64,000 bases of DNA, taken from Nitrospira sp. (GTDB lineage: Bacteria; Nitrospirota; Nitrospiria; Nitrospirales; Nitrospiraceae). The stretch is from assembly GCA_016788885.1 (NCBI GenBank), contig JAEURX010000008.1:1-64000 (forward strand). Direction: 5' to 3'. The position numbers and the translations under genes are program-made. The notes under the pieces were generated by a model that was given only the letters and a program-made list of their open reading frames with translations, searched no databases and was not told where the DNA came from. Shown here piece after piece: positions 50,569 through 60,538 of this stretch (positions are counted from its first letter, which is position 1; each line of letters begins with the position of its first letter).

Positions 50569-51563
50569 GGCTGTCCGGGCGTGACTTCAGACGGAAAGGC
50601 TTCGGGGTGGATCACACGGACAAGCGATTCCAGCCCATCCATGACGCGCGGACCAGGCCGGTTGAGGGCATCGGCAGACACTTCACGAAGACGATTCTGC
50701 CGAACCGCCGTCACGGTGGTCCACCGTCTCCAGGCCTCCTGCTCGCTTCGCGGAACCGTTTCGACCGACCCTCTGGGAAACAGAAGAATTTCGGGATCTT
50801 CCTTCAACACCGTTTCCATGGTGAGGCGAGGATAGGGCGCAGTCGCCTCGGACGCGATATTCACCCCACCGGCGAGCCCGATCATCTGATGGATGTAACT
50901 TCCCGGCCCGACCGTGATGAGCGGTTCGCTGTTGATGACATACAACACCCGGACGCGCGCGAGCCGCTCCGTCCGAGCGGTGAGTTCCGCCATCCGGTTT
51001 CGCATGGCCAGCGTCATGGCATGCGCAGCCACGGAGCGATCGAAGATGCGCCCCAAGGTATGAAGGTGCGAAAAAATGCTTTCCAGCGATGTCGCGTCCA
51101 GGAGCAGCACCGGAATTTTCAATTCTTCCAGCTTGGCCAGGACATTGGCCCGGTGAAACTCGCGGGGCGCCACGATCAACTCGGGACGAAGCGCGATCAG
51201 TGATTCGAGATTGGGATTAGCGTAACCGACTTTCGATTTAGCCTTGGCCCCCGCCGGGAAATCGCAAAATTCGGTCACCCCGACGATCTGCTCATCCAGC
51301 CCCAGGGCGAACAACATTTCGGTGATGCTCGGCGCCAGCGAGACAACGCGTGCGGGCGCCTTAGCCACATAGAGTTTTCTCCCCGCATCGTCGATAAACG
51401 TGCGCGGCGTAATGTTGGCCATGAACGGCATACCCGTGAGGATGCCTTGTTGACGACGTTTCATCTCGGACTCATCCTCCGGTACCTGCGCGAAGGCAGG
51501 TAGAACACAAGCCAACACCGCATAACACAGGACTCCACATAGGACGAGAAGACATCGAGGCAT
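50565..51563 (-). CDS. btuF: Corrinoid-binding periplasmic protein (BtuF-like)
   Basis: 332 residues from ATG 51563. Signal peptide CLLVLCGVLCYAVLACVLPAFA, then RTFIDDAGRKLYVAKAPARVVSLAPSIT-type start of a class III binding protein, LFALGLDEQIVGVTEFCDFP, VGYANPNLESLIALRPELIVA, and VNIASEATAPYPRLTMETVL. The helical-backbone BtuF/FhuD fold. The frame open to 51662 runs through the terminator and riboswitch leader and is not coding. No clear ribosome site precedes the ATG. Confidence 0.87.
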   Translation of the reverse strand: MPRCLLVLCGVLCYAVLACVLPAFAQVPEDESEMKRRQQGILTGMPFMANITPRTFIDDAGRKLYVAKAPARVVSLAPSITEMLFALGLDEQIVGVTEFCDFPAGAKAKSKVGYANPNLESLIALRPELIVAPREFHRANVLAKLEELKIPVLLLDATSLESIFSHLHTLGRIFDRSVAAHAMTLAMRNRMAELTARTERLARVRVLYVINSEPLITVGPGSYIHQMIGLAGGVNIASEATAPYPRLTMETVLKEDPEILLFPRGSVETVPRSEQEAWRRWTTVTAVRQNRLREVSADALNRPGPRVMDGLESLVRVIHPEAFPSEVTPGQP

Positions 51564-51585
51564 GGGGAGGTATTGAGCGGCGCGC

Positions 51586-51626
51586 AAATAAAAAATCCCC
51601 AGGGCCAACGTGGAACCCTGAGGATT
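51586..51626 (-). terminator. Intrinsic terminator in the btuF leader (riboswitch expression platform)
   Basis: Minus strand AATCCTCAGGG, 11-base loop, CCCTGGGGATT, then TTTTATT: an 11-bp stem with one G-U pair and a T tract. It sits 60 bases beyond the riboswitch and 23 bases before the btuF ATG, so cobalamin binding should favour stopping here. Confidence 0.85.
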
Positions 51627-51685
51627 ACCCGCACCATCATCCTCGCCTATTCCCCAGCCCACGAGGGAATAAAGGGTCTTCCTCG

Positions 51686-51905
51686 GGCAGGTCTTCTGGC
51701 TTATGGTTCATCCTACTCCCCGCGCCTTCCCAGCAGGCCCGTGATTCGCCTCTCGTGAATCGTCTCTCGCGTCATGAACCAAACGCGTCACGCTTCACGA
51801 ACAATGATTCACGGCCACGCGAGTGGCATCGGCGGGTTTCGTCCCCATTTACAGCGGCGGGACCGCGAGGGTTTCACACCCTCTTCCCTTGACCCAAGGT
51901 GTCTT
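51686..51905 (-). ncRNA. Cobalamin riboswitch upstream of btuFCD
   Basis: Minus-strand blocks in order: GAGGGTGTGAAACCCTC, CGGTCCCGCCGCTGTAAAT, GATGCCACTCG, GGAAGGCGCGGGGAG and AAGCCAGAAGACCTGCC. Same class as the btuB leader, with divergent peripheral arms (AATCATTGTTCGTGAAGC). Works with the terminator at 51586-51626 for transcription attenuation. Confidence 0.9.
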
Positions 51906-51917
51906 GAAACGAGGCAA

Positions 51918-51947
51918 ACTCTAGGAGAGGATGGCCGATCTTGTCAA
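51918..51947 (-). promoter_or_regulatory. Promoter of the btuFCD riboswitch transcript
   Basis: Minus strand -35 TTGACA (51942-51947), 18-base spacer, -10 TAGAGT (51918-51923), start near 51911, just before the riboswitch core. Confidence 0.6.
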
Positions 51948-52021
51948 GGGGATCGATGAGCGGACGCTAATGCGCAGGCCTTCAAGACAGACCTCCGGCA
52001 TGAGAATCCCGGGGAAACAGG

Positions 52022-52279
52022 CTAAGAACGGTAACGAAGTTTGAGGACCAGAATGGCGAGCGTCAAGACGAGTGTGATGAGGTTCGCGAGGATGATGGGA
52101 AGGGCACCGAGAAGCAGTCCATACACTAACCAGAGAAACACACCGATCGTGAAGGTCAACAACATCCCCAATGACACATCCTGTGCGGAGCGGGTGCGCC
52201 AGGTTTGTTGGAGTTGCGGAATAAAGGCAATCGTGGTGAGAGTCCCTGCAAGCAAGCCGACGAGCGTGACCATATCCAT
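52022..52279 (-). CDS. SemiSWEET sugar transporter
   Basis: 85 residues, three membrane helices of one MtN3/SWEET half: LVGLLAGTLTTIAFIPQLQQTWRT (with the PQ-loop Pro-Gln), SLGMLLTFTIGVFLWLVYGLL, and ILANLITLVLTLAILVLKL. It dimerises to make a passive sugar (or small polyol) carrier. Divergent from rpmB. Confidence 0.85.
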   Translation of the reverse strand: MDMVTLVGLLAGTLTTIAFIPQLQQTWRTRSAQDVSLGMLLTFTIGVFLWLVYGLLLGALPIILANLITLVLTLAILVLKLRYRS

Positions 52280-52355
52280 AGGTGAAGTCTCCGCGAAGGT
52301 GACGGGCCTGACACAGGAAGGAGGGTATCCACAGAGGAGAATTCACCCCGACAGC

Positions 52356-52385
52356 TTGTCTTAGCCCGTGGCGCTATGGTAGCAT
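52356..52385 (+). promoter_or_regulatory. Candidate promoter of rpmB
   Basis: -35 TTGTCT (52356-52361), 18-base spacer, -10 TAGCAT (52380-52385), start near 52392, ~50 bases before the GTG start. Confidence 0.4.
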
Positions 52386-52440
52386 TCCGCTCCATTCACG
52401 CACTAGTCGTTGAAAGACGCCGCAACAAAGGAGTAGGGCC

Positions 52441-52632
52441 GTGGCATATGCCTGTGATCTCTGTGGGAAGAAGCACCAAACCGGTAATAACGTCAGCCAC
52501 GCGAACAACAGAACGAAACGCGTCTTCAATCCCAACTTGCAGCGTGTGAAAGCGCTTGTCAACGGCTCCGCCTTACGCATTCGCGTGTGCACGCGTTGCC
52601 TGCGGTCCGGGCTGGTCAAGAAAGCCGTCTAA
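52441..52632 (+). CDS. rpmB: 50S ribosomal protein L28, zinc-binding form
   Basis: 63 residues from GTG 52441, with AAAGGAG 8 bases before it. [23 protein letters not shown] is the L28 signature. Four Cys in two CxxC pairs (C5/C8, C50/C53) mark the zinc-binding C+ form, which many bacteria replace with a Cys-free paralogue when zinc is short. Stands alone, without rpmG. Confidence 0.95.
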   Translation: MAYACDLCGKKHQTGNNVSHANNRTKRVFNPNLQRVKALVNGSALRIRVCTRCLRSGLVKKAV

Positions 52633-52864
52633 CCACCTCATCCCGCTCCCCTCTTTTTTTCCGGATCTGGATTTCACACTCGTTCTCCGTCCGTTCGTCC
52701 CGGGTGAAGTTGGCCGTCCTTGCACGCCAACACTCAACCCGGCCCAAGGCCCCGCCATCGGCTTCCCAAACATCACGCCATAGGAGACGCCTCCACTGGA
52801 TCGGTGTACAATCCGAATGCGTTCACGACAACACCGGAAAGCGTAGCTTCGAACCGGAAGCATC

Positions 52865-53239
52865 ATGAGACGAATCAGCCGGGTATTGGGACTCCTGGCC
52901 GTAGCCCTCGGCATCGCTGCCTGCAGCCACCTCCAGAGCAAGGAAGCGGCCTACCTTGACTCCGCGAAAGGCCAGGCCACGCAAGCGAACGTCCGGCAGG
53001 AACTTGGCGCACCCAAGGCGGTTCGAAAAGGCGAAGCCGGCGAAGGCATCTGGGTCTACGAGTTTCGCGAGCAACAGTCCGGCAACCTCTACACGCCGCC
53101 CGGCACCTGGTGCGAGGAATACCTCCTCACCTTCGACAACAACGCCGTGCTACAGACATGGAAACACGTCTCCCACTTCCACAGCGGTGGACTCATGCCG
53201 AAGGAGTGTATTCCGGGGATCGACGCACCCAAACAGTAA
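52865..53239 (+). CDS. Small outer-membrane lipoprotein (SmpA/OmlA-like)
   Basis: 124 residues. Lipoprotein signal with lipobox IAAC (Cys20), then VRQELGAPKAVRKGEAGEGIWVYEF and EEYLLTFDNNAVLQTWKHVS, the BamE/SmpA-like alpha-beta pattern (tandem-helix 'GxP' start and two strands). Probably anchored in the outer membrane and exposed to the periplasm. Function unknown; similar proteins help assemble or stabilise envelope complexes. Confidence 0.7.
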   Translation: MRRISRVLGLLAVALGIAACSHLQSKEAAYLDSAKGQATQANVRQELGAPKAVRKGEAGEGIWVYEFREQQSGNLYTPPGTWCEEYLLTFDNNAVLQTWKHVSHFHSGGLMPKECIPGIDAPKQ

Positions 53240-53451
53240 CCCGCCCTTTTGTCTCTCCACGTTCCCCCCTGTCAGCGAAGCGTAGGCTCCGACTGAATGG
53301 TCTAAGCCGCAACCTGTACAAGAATGTGCCAACCCAGCGAACACGCCGTAAGGAAACTGCCGCGTTTTTAAACATTTTCCGGTTTCTAGTGCCCTCATCG
53401 CATGGTATGACGCTTGCTGAGTATCCAGCCAAGATACTTGGAGGTCTCATC

Positions 53452-54849
53452 GTGAAAAGACACATTGCCACCATCCTCGCGCTGAGTTTTGTGACGGGCC
53501 TCTGGATCTCCTTCGACTCCGTCTCACCTGCGGAAGCCCAAACCTGGCTTTCTCGAAAGAAACGGCAAGTGCAAACACAAGCAGTTACCACTCCCACGAC
53601 TCAGGCGACGACCACTCGTGACTACTCCGTACTCAAGATCGTACCTCCACCCGCAGCGGGTCTGTACATCGGCCAGTACGAATGGGTCCAGAACGATATC
53701 GCATCGTTTGAATCGGCGAGCGGACGGAAAACTGCACTCTGGTCAAAATATCGAGGCACTTGGGCTAACGGGTACGATGCAGCTGGCCAACCTCATTTCG
53801 ATGTGCAAGCCGCAAATCTTGCTTGGCAAGAAGGGAAAGTGATTGTGGTTCAGGCCTACAACACCCACCCGGCCCCCGGGGAATCGGAAGCGCCGGCAGG
53901 CTTCACCGTTGATAAGCTTCTCAGCGGCGTCTACGATGCAGAACTCAAACGATTTGCCGGAGAGCTTCGCCAGTATGGCAAACCAACCTTTTTTATCTCG
54001 GGGCGAGAACCCAATGGGATCGGAGCCGATTATTTTGGCGGCTTCGGCCCGGCAGGAGATAAATCATTACAATGGGCTATTGAAAACAAGCGTGGTTTTG
54101 CGGAGTTTAATCCGGGCTCCCTCCCCTACAGTTCCCTGTACAGCGACATCGGTACGCCACAAATCTGCGATGGAGTAGAACGCCTAAAAGCCGCGCAACG
54201 CTACTATTATGATTTCTTTGTACGCCGAGAGGGGCTGAAGTTTCTGACGTTTGATTCAATGGGTTGGGCTGTGCATCAAGCGAACCAGATTGATTATGAC
54301 GTCGCGGATCTTCCGGCCACCGTCGACAAGACCTACGCGAAGCAACTGCTTCAAAGCTGCCACTCATTTGCCAACTTTTATCCGGGAGACCAGTACGTCG
54401 ACTGGGTCAGTCTTGATTTTTATATGATCGATTATTATGCGAAGGACTGGCCGGGGCTCACTCAGGACTATGTGGTTCCCGTTGAGAATCACTTTGCAGC
54501 GCTCGATGCCGTTCTGCAAGAGGTGAAAACGGTGGCACCTACGAAACCCGTGTTTTTCATGGAATTGGGATTCCCCGACGGTACTCAACAAAATTCGAGC
54601 TGGGCGGCGCAGAAAATCGCTGCAGCCCTGCCCCGGATTGTCTCAAACTATCCACAGATACATGGCTTTGCGATGTGGTCAGCACATCCATCATGGATGG
54701 TCCCTGGGGTCTTCCCTTACGACTGCTTGATCCGTCCCGGAACCCAGCAGGCCACGGCGCTCAAAAATGCCGTTACGACAAATGGCTCGTCGTTTCTTTC
54801 CTGCGTGTACCTCTCCGATGGGCAACTACACCCGAACTGTGTGAACTAA
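53452..54849 (+). CDS. Secreted GH26-like glycoside hydrolase family protein
   Basis: 465 residues from GTG 53452, chosen for GGAGG 8 bases before it and the signal peptide (HIATILALSFVTGLWISF, cleavage near PAEA). The mature part follows a GH26/mannanase-like TIM barrel: LYIGQYEWVQND, KVIVVQAYNTHPAPGE, FFISGREPNGIG, DWVSLDFYMIDYY, KPVFFMELGFPD, GFAMWSAHP. The Glu in GREPN and the Glu in FMELGF are placed like the acid/base and nucleophile of the clan. Substrate could be a matrix polysaccharide. The frame upstream of the GTG is non-coding by comparison. Confidence 0.65.
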   Translation: MKRHIATILALSFVTGLWISFDSVSPAEAQTWLSRKKRQVQTQAVTTPTTQATTTRDYSVLKIVPPPAAGLYIGQYEWVQNDIASFESASGRKTALWSKYRGTWANGYDAAGQPHFDVQAANLAWQEGKVIVVQAYNTHPAPGESEAPAGFTVDKLLSGVYDAELKRFAGELRQYGKPTFFISGREPNGIGADYFGGFGPAGDKSLQWAIENKRGFAEFNPGSLPYSSLYSDIGTPQICDGVERLKAAQRYYYDFFVRREGLKFLTFDSMGWAVHQANQIDYDVADLPATVDKTYAKQLLQSCHSFANFYPGDQYVDWVSLDFYMIDYYAKDWPGLTQDYVVPVENHFAALDAVLQEVKTVAPTKPVFFMELGFPDGTQQNSSWAAQKIAAALPRIVSNYPQIHGFAMWSAHPSWMVPGVFPYDCLIRPGTQQATALKNAVTTNGSSFLSCVYLSDGQLHPNCVN

Positions 54850-54905
54850 CCGTGCCCAAGGAGCAGCGCCTCACAGTCTCAAGAGATCGGAAATCCAAGC
54901 ATGGA

Positions 54906-55863
<958 letters not shown>

Positions 55864-55865
55864 GA

Positions 55866-56873
55866 CTATCGTGCCCCTCTCGTGCCCTCGAGAATGCCAC
55901 GCTCCGCTCGAAGATCAGCTTCGACCATCATCACAATCAGTTCCTCAAATGACACTTTGGGCTCCCATCCCAGTACCCGTTTTGCTTTTGACGCATCACC
56001 GATCAGCAAATCGACTTCGGTAGGCCGATAGTAGCGTGGGTCAATCTTCACAAACTGTTTCCAATCCAGATCGAGATACCCGAAGGTACGCTCGAGAAAT
56101 TCGCGCACCGTGTGCGTTTCACCCGTGGCAATGACATAGTCATCAGGTTGATCTGCCTGCAGCATCATCCACATTGCGTTGACATAATCACCGGCAAATC
56201 CCCAATCTCGCTTGGCATCCAGATTGCCGAGAAATAGCTCTTGCTGAACACCCAATTTGATACGGGCGGCAGCACGTGTGATCTTCCGTGTGACGAACGT
56301 CTCGCCACGCCGCGGCGATTCATGGTTGAACAGAATGCCGCTGCACGCGAACAGGTTGTACGCCTCACGATAGTTCACCGTGATCCAATGGGCATACACT
56401 TTGGCCGCCCCATACGGACTGCGTGGGTAAAACGGCGTACTTTCTCGCTGGGGAATCTCCTGCACCATGCCAAACATTTCGCTGGATGACGCCTGATAAA
56501 ATTTTGGCTGGATACCCGACTCCCGAATTGCTTCCAAGAGTCGAACCGTTCCCAATGCCGTGACCTCGGCCGTGTATTCGGGCACATCGAAGCTCACACG
56601 TACATGACTCTGTGCACCTAAATTGTAAATTTCATCCGGCTGAATCATGCGCAGAATTTTATTCAATGAGCTTGCGTCGTTTAGATCTCCGTAGACCAGT
56701 CGCAACCTCGGTTCAGCGACGTGCGGATCCTGATAGATCGCGTCGATTCGGGCGGTATTGAAGGAACTCGAGCGCCGGACAATGCCATGCACTTCATATC
56801 CCTTCGACAACAACAGCTCTGCGAGATACGATCCATCCTGTCCACTGATGCCGGTAATCAATGCCTTTTTCAC
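55866..56873 (-). CDS. gmd: GDP-mannose 4,6-dehydratase
   Basis: 335 residues. NADP motif [45 protein letters not shown], catalytic SSSEMFG and [15 protein letters not shown] (YxxxK), [34 protein letters not shown]. It converts GDP-mannose to GDP-4-keto-6-deoxymannose. Its normal partner, the fucose synthase next to it, is broken, so the product must go to another enzyme or be lost. Confidence 0.94.
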   Translation of the reverse strand: MKKALITGISGQDGSYLAELLLSKGYEVHGIVRRSSSFNTARIDAIYQDPHVAEPRLRLVYGDLNDASSLNKILRMIQPDEIYNLGAQSHVRVSFDVPEYTAEVTALGTVRLLEAIRESGIQPKFYQASSSEMFGMVQEIPQRESTPFYPRSPYGAAKVYAHWITVNYREAYNLFACSGILFNHESPRRGETFVTRKITRAAARIKLGVQQELFLGNLDAKRDWGFAGDYVNAMWMMLQADQPDDYVIATGETHTVREFLERTFGYLDLDWKQFVKIDPRYYRPTEVDLLIGDASKAKRVLGWEPKVSFEELIVMMVEADLRAERGILEGTRGAR

Positions 56874-56980
56874 GGTGTTGCCTCACTCCGTTGTTACAAC
56901 CTGACTACTTCGACCGACTCGGCTGCCGGCGCCGCCACAGACGGCACGACTGTCGGCTCTGCCCGTAACCACACGCATCT

Positions 56981-57994
56981 TTATCTTTGTCCCGCGCTTT
57001 GAAGAATCTGTCGTTCACACCACGCGTAGGTCTGCTCGAGTCCTTCTTGAATGCTCGTTCTCGGTGCCCAATCGAGGAGGGTGCGCGCCCTACTCCAATC
57101 TGCCGCCCTATCGACATCGCCTTCGGGCTTGCTCGTATCGAAGCGAATATCGATCTGCTTCCCTGAAATCGCACAGACCCGCTCGGCAATTTCCTTGATC
57201 GACGTACTGTAGTCAGGACCGATCTGAATGACGCCCTGATTCATGCCTTTCGTGGCCACGGCCACTAGGGCATCCACAATGTCGCTCACGAAGACGAACG
57301 CCCGACGCTGTTTGCCGGACCCCCATACCACGAATTCTTCGTCAGGATACCGAATAGCCTTGCGGATGAGTGAGGGAATGACCTGAGACTTTTCAGGCGA
57401 CATCTCACAATGAGGACCGTACACGTTGTGGAAGCGCAGAATGCCGATGTCGAGCAACTTTTCCTTTCGGGCCAAATCACAACCCATTTCACCCATCAGC
57501 TTGCTCCAGCCGTACGACGATTCGGGAGACGCGGGATAGGCATCTTCCTCCTTAAACGGCGGAGGGTTCAATTTGCTCTGCCGTTCGGCGGGATAACTAC
57601 ACGCGGTACCAACATACACGTATGAGGAGATTTTGTTGGCAACGGCCGCTCGTAACATATTTGAGTCGATGATCAGGTTGGTGTTGAACAACGAGAACTG
57701 ATTGCCGAACACATAATTGATGCCGGCAACCACGTCAGCCAGGTGATAGACGATGTCCTGTCCTTCCGTCGCTTGTTCACAGTTCCGGTAATCAGCGAGA
57801 TCGAGTTCCAAGAACCGATGCTCCATATCAATGACCGGCACACCGTTTTCCCCAAGCAAGTTCGTTTTCTTCCCGCGCCACAGATTGTCGGCTACGGTCA
57901 CCTGGGCGCCGGCGGCGGCGAGCCGCGCCACGAGGTGAGACCCGATCTGACCAGCCCCTCCGGTGACGAGTACACGTTTGTTTTTCCAGTACAT
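56981..57994 (-). CDS. NAD-dependent sugar epimerase (GDP-mannose 3,5-epimerase-like)
   Basis: 337 residues. LVTGGAGQIGSHLVARL, LADVVAGINYVF, VYVGTACSYPAE, catalytic SYGWSKLMGE, FHNVYGPHCEM, VIQIGPDYSTSIKEIAE. The CSYP and ED-AYPA-P blocks resemble GDP-mannose 3,5-epimerases, but a UDP-sugar epimerase/dehydratase is equally possible. Same strand as gmd, 107 bases from it. Confidence 0.75.
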   Translation of the reverse strand: MYWKNKRVLVTGGAGQIGSHLVARLAAAGAQVTVADNLWRGKKTNLLGENGVPVIDMEHRFLELDLADYRNCEQATEGQDIVYHLADVVAGINYVFGNQFSLFNTNLIIDSNMLRAAVANKISSYVYVGTACSYPAERQSKLNPPPFKEEDAYPASPESSYGWSKLMGEMGCDLARKEKLLDIGILRFHNVYGPHCEMSPEKSQVIPSLIRKAIRYPDEEFVVWGSGKQRRAFVFVSDIVDALVAVATKGMNQGVIQIGPDYSTSIKEIAERVCAISGKQIDIRFDTSKPEGDVDRAADWSRARTLLDWAPRTSIQEGLEQTYAWCERQILQSAGQR

Positions 57995-58023
57995 GGTGTT
58001 CCCTTTCTCACAACTATACGGTT

Positions 58024-59682
58024 TCAGTCCCGTATGATACCCGAGTGTGTCTTCTTGAGATGATCAGCGACGCGCAAGGCCATGGCGACGATGGTCAACG
58101 TCGGATTGGCATGGCTCGACGTCGGAAATACCGAACTGCTGGCGACAAACAAATTGTCGACGCCATGCACTCGGCAGTGTTCATCAACCACCCCCTGCGC
58201 AGGATCAGCCGCCATGCGCGTGGTCCCAATATGATGCCCCAGGACGGCTTTCACATCGTGCATCAATTGCGGCACGTCATCCCCGAGATACGTTAGATAG
58301 CCGCAGTCCTGCCTCCGAAGCTCTTGATCCAGAAGCCGGTGCGCTCGCTGCACGCTCTCCCGATCCTGCGCTGTCACCTGAAAGTGAAGCCGTAATCGCG
58401 GCATCCCCAATTCGTCCTGCACATCATCCAGGGTCACGCGATTGTCCCGATGCACAATTTGCTCGCTCTGAAAATAGAGATAGTATGTGTTCGAACGGGA
58501 CCGCATGAGCAGCGAGGGAATACGTCGCCGCTGGAGTAAGCGCTTTCGGCCAAACTTGGGAAGCACCGAAAGGGCTTGAGGCGATCCCATCAAGATGTTC
58601 TTCAAATGCCGCCAATACAGTGCGTACTTGCCCGTTCCCAGTTCCTCTTGCTGCCTTCCGCCCAACAGCCGTTTGAGCAGGAACGTGGCCGACAACACGG
58701 CGTTTCCGTGACCGGGATCTCCGAGCAGCGGCCGATCGAGAAGCATATACAGATTCAAGAGTTCGTGACGTCGCTGAGCAGCCTCTGAAAACCCGATCCG
58801 TCGCCTGCAGAAGACTCCTTGCGGATCGGCTTCGTATCCGAACATCACCTCTTGCCCAGCCGTGAGCGTGACGCTCGCGATCACCCCATGAATGTGGGAC
58901 ATGTACCCGCGCCCCAGCCAGTCCGAGTGGTTGCCGATCCCTCCCTGATGCACGCTCCGTGATGCCAGGAGCAGCCGCGTAGTCTCCAGCCCCCCCCCCG
59001 CCAGCACGATAGTGTGCGCGCGCACATGAAAACGACGCCTCGCGAACGTCGCCACTTCAACCGACTCGATTCGGGTCCCGTCCGGCGAGGGGTGCAATTC
59101 AACTGCAGGCGCGTGCAGCAGGACACGCACATGTTTCGCCTTGGTCAGATCGGATCGATACACCTTGCCAAATTGAGTCGGCGGACTCCATCGCTCGAGA
59201 CTTGAGGTACAGACATCTCCATCCTCAAAGCCAGGCAACATCGTGGGGAATGCACCGGGAAGCGCTGAAGCAACGTCGTAGTCGTATGCCCCACACTCGC
59301 AGTACACATGCGCACGTCGATAGTAATCGTGCATCTCTTTCTGCGAAAACGGCCAGCCGCTGTACGACACCCAGTCGCGTCGATCAAAGTCGAGAGAATC
59401 GAACGGGAGACAACGTCCCCCCCACAGCGAAGTGGTGCCTCCGAGTTGGCGATACCGGGCTTGATCCAAGGGGACGTGGCGGACCGAATCGTTGAGTGCC
59501 CCCTGATAGAGCGCTTGACTCTCGCCGGCACGTGTCTTCCCCCCGGCCTCCAGGAGAATGATGCTCTTCCCAGTCGCCTCGAGTTCTTTGGCCAGAGTGA
59601 TACCAGCAGCCCCTGCCCCCACGATGCAGACGTCCGCCGACAGCATCTGTCCATCTGGGACTGTTTTCGCGTCAAGCAACAT
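58024..59682 (-). CDS. GMC-family FAD oxidoreductase
   Basis: 552 residues. N-terminal FAD motif VCIVGAGAAGITLAKELEATG, TSLWGGRCLPFD, VLAGGGLETTRLLL, and C-terminal HHIGTTRMAADP and FPTSSHANPTLTIVAMALRVADHL, where the His-Asn pair (HAN) is the GMC active site. It oxidises an alcohol, possibly a sugar or sugar-derived lipid. It overlaps the aldo/keto reductase by 11 bases. Not a usual member of EPS clusters known to me. Confidence 0.85.
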   Translation of the reverse strand: MLLDAKTVPDGQMLSADVCIVGAGAAGITLAKELEATGKSIILLEAGGKTRAGESQALYQGALNDSVRHVPLDQARYRQLGGTTSLWGGRCLPFDSLDFDRRDWVSYSGWPFSQKEMHDYYRRAHVYCECGAYDYDVASALPGAFPTMLPGFEDGDVCTSSLERWSPPTQFGKVYRSDLTKAKHVRVLLHAPAVELHPSPDGTRIESVEVATFARRRFHVRAHTIVLAGGGLETTRLLLASRSVHQGGIGNHSDWLGRGYMSHIHGVIASVTLTAGQEVMFGYEADPQGVFCRRRIGFSEAAQRRHELLNLYMLLDRPLLGDPGHGNAVLSATFLLKRLLGGRQQEELGTGKYALYWRHLKNILMGSPQALSVLPKFGRKRLLQRRRIPSLLMRSRSNTYYLYFQSEQIVHRDNRVTLDDVQDELGMPRLRLHFQVTAQDRESVQRAHRLLDQELRRQDCGYLTYLGDDVPQLMHDVKAVLGHHIGTTRMAADPAQGVVDEHCRVHGVDNLFVASSSVFPTSSHANPTLTIVAMALRVADHLKKTHSGIIRD

Positions 59683-60538
59683 GGACGCACCTCAGAGTTT
59701 CTTCGATCGCACCGAGATTTTCGCGCAAATGCGTCCGGCATCCCATGCCGGCCAACATCACCCCAACCTCCGGGCGTTGAACGAGCGGCCGGAATGCGGC
59801 GGATACGGACCCGGCAGCCATCGCGTCATGGGACAAAATCTCGCGCGCAATCACGCCGACGCCGAGCACACCTGCACGTTCCAGGAGCGGCAGGGCCGAT
59901 TCAATTCGACTACGGTCGAGGGGAACTTGCACGCAGGCGACGCCCGGGTGCTCGACCCATGAATCGGCATCCTCCAATGAACGGCAGGAGACTCCGAAGT
60001 GACGCAGCTTCCCGTCTGCCCTCAAACGCAACAAGAGTTCAAACACCTCATTGCGCTGGGGAAGATCAACCGGAGGATTGTGCAAGAGGAAGAGATCGAT
60101 GCGATCCACGCCTAAGCGCCGCAAACTTCCTTCAATCCGGCGACAGAGATAGTCCGGATTGAAACACTGCCCCTCCTGACAACGCCGAGTGCGTGTTGTG
60201 GCCCCACGGGCGGACGGCCAGCGCCGCAGCAGAACATTCAGGACCGGCTTGACCATGCGAACAAGGCCTTCCACCGGACCAACTGTTAAACCTGCTTTGG
60301 TGCAAAGAATCATCCCGTCGCCCTGATCACGATAGACACGCCCGAGCAGTCGCTCGCTATCACCTTGTCCATACACGTCCGCCGTGTCGAAGAAGGTAAT
60401 GCCGGAATCTCTTGCTGCACGGAGCGTCGCCTCGATTTCGCCGGGCGAATGGCGGGTCGCCAGTGAGGCGATCATCGAGCACCCGAAACCCAACAGAGAG
60501 GGAGTCAGATCCGAATTACCGAGCCTGCGATACTGCAC
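59672..60538 (-). CDS. Aldo/keto reductase family protein
   Basis: 288 residues. MQYRRLGNSDLTPSLLGFG start, active-site Asp/Tyr in FFDTADVYGQGDSERLLG, Lys in ILCTKAGLTVG, His in IDLFLLHNPP, and RRLGVDRID. A reductase of aldehydes or ketones with NADPH; with the GMC oxidase it could make a two-step conversion of an EPS sugar. Its start lies inside the end of the glycosyltransferase (23-base overlap). Confidence 0.86.
   Translation of the reverse strand: MQYRRLGNSDLTPSLLGFGCSMIASLATRHSPGEIEATLRAARDSGITFFDTADVYGQGDSERLLGRVYRDQGDGMILCTKAGLTVGPVEGLVRMVKPVLNVLLRRWPSARGATTRTRRCQEGQCFNPDYLCRRIEGSLRRLGVDRIDLFLLHNPPVDLPQRNEVFELLLRLRADGKLRHFGVSCRSLEDADSWVEHPGVACVQVPLDRSRIESALPLLERAGVLGVGVIAREILSHDAMAAGSVSAAFRPLVQRPEVGVMLAGMGCRTHLRENLGAIEETLRCVHVA

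Noticed and set aside
51564-51662. Longer N-terminus for the BtuF-like protein
   Set aside because: It runs through a terminator hairpin in the riboswitch leader; the signal peptide begins at 51563.
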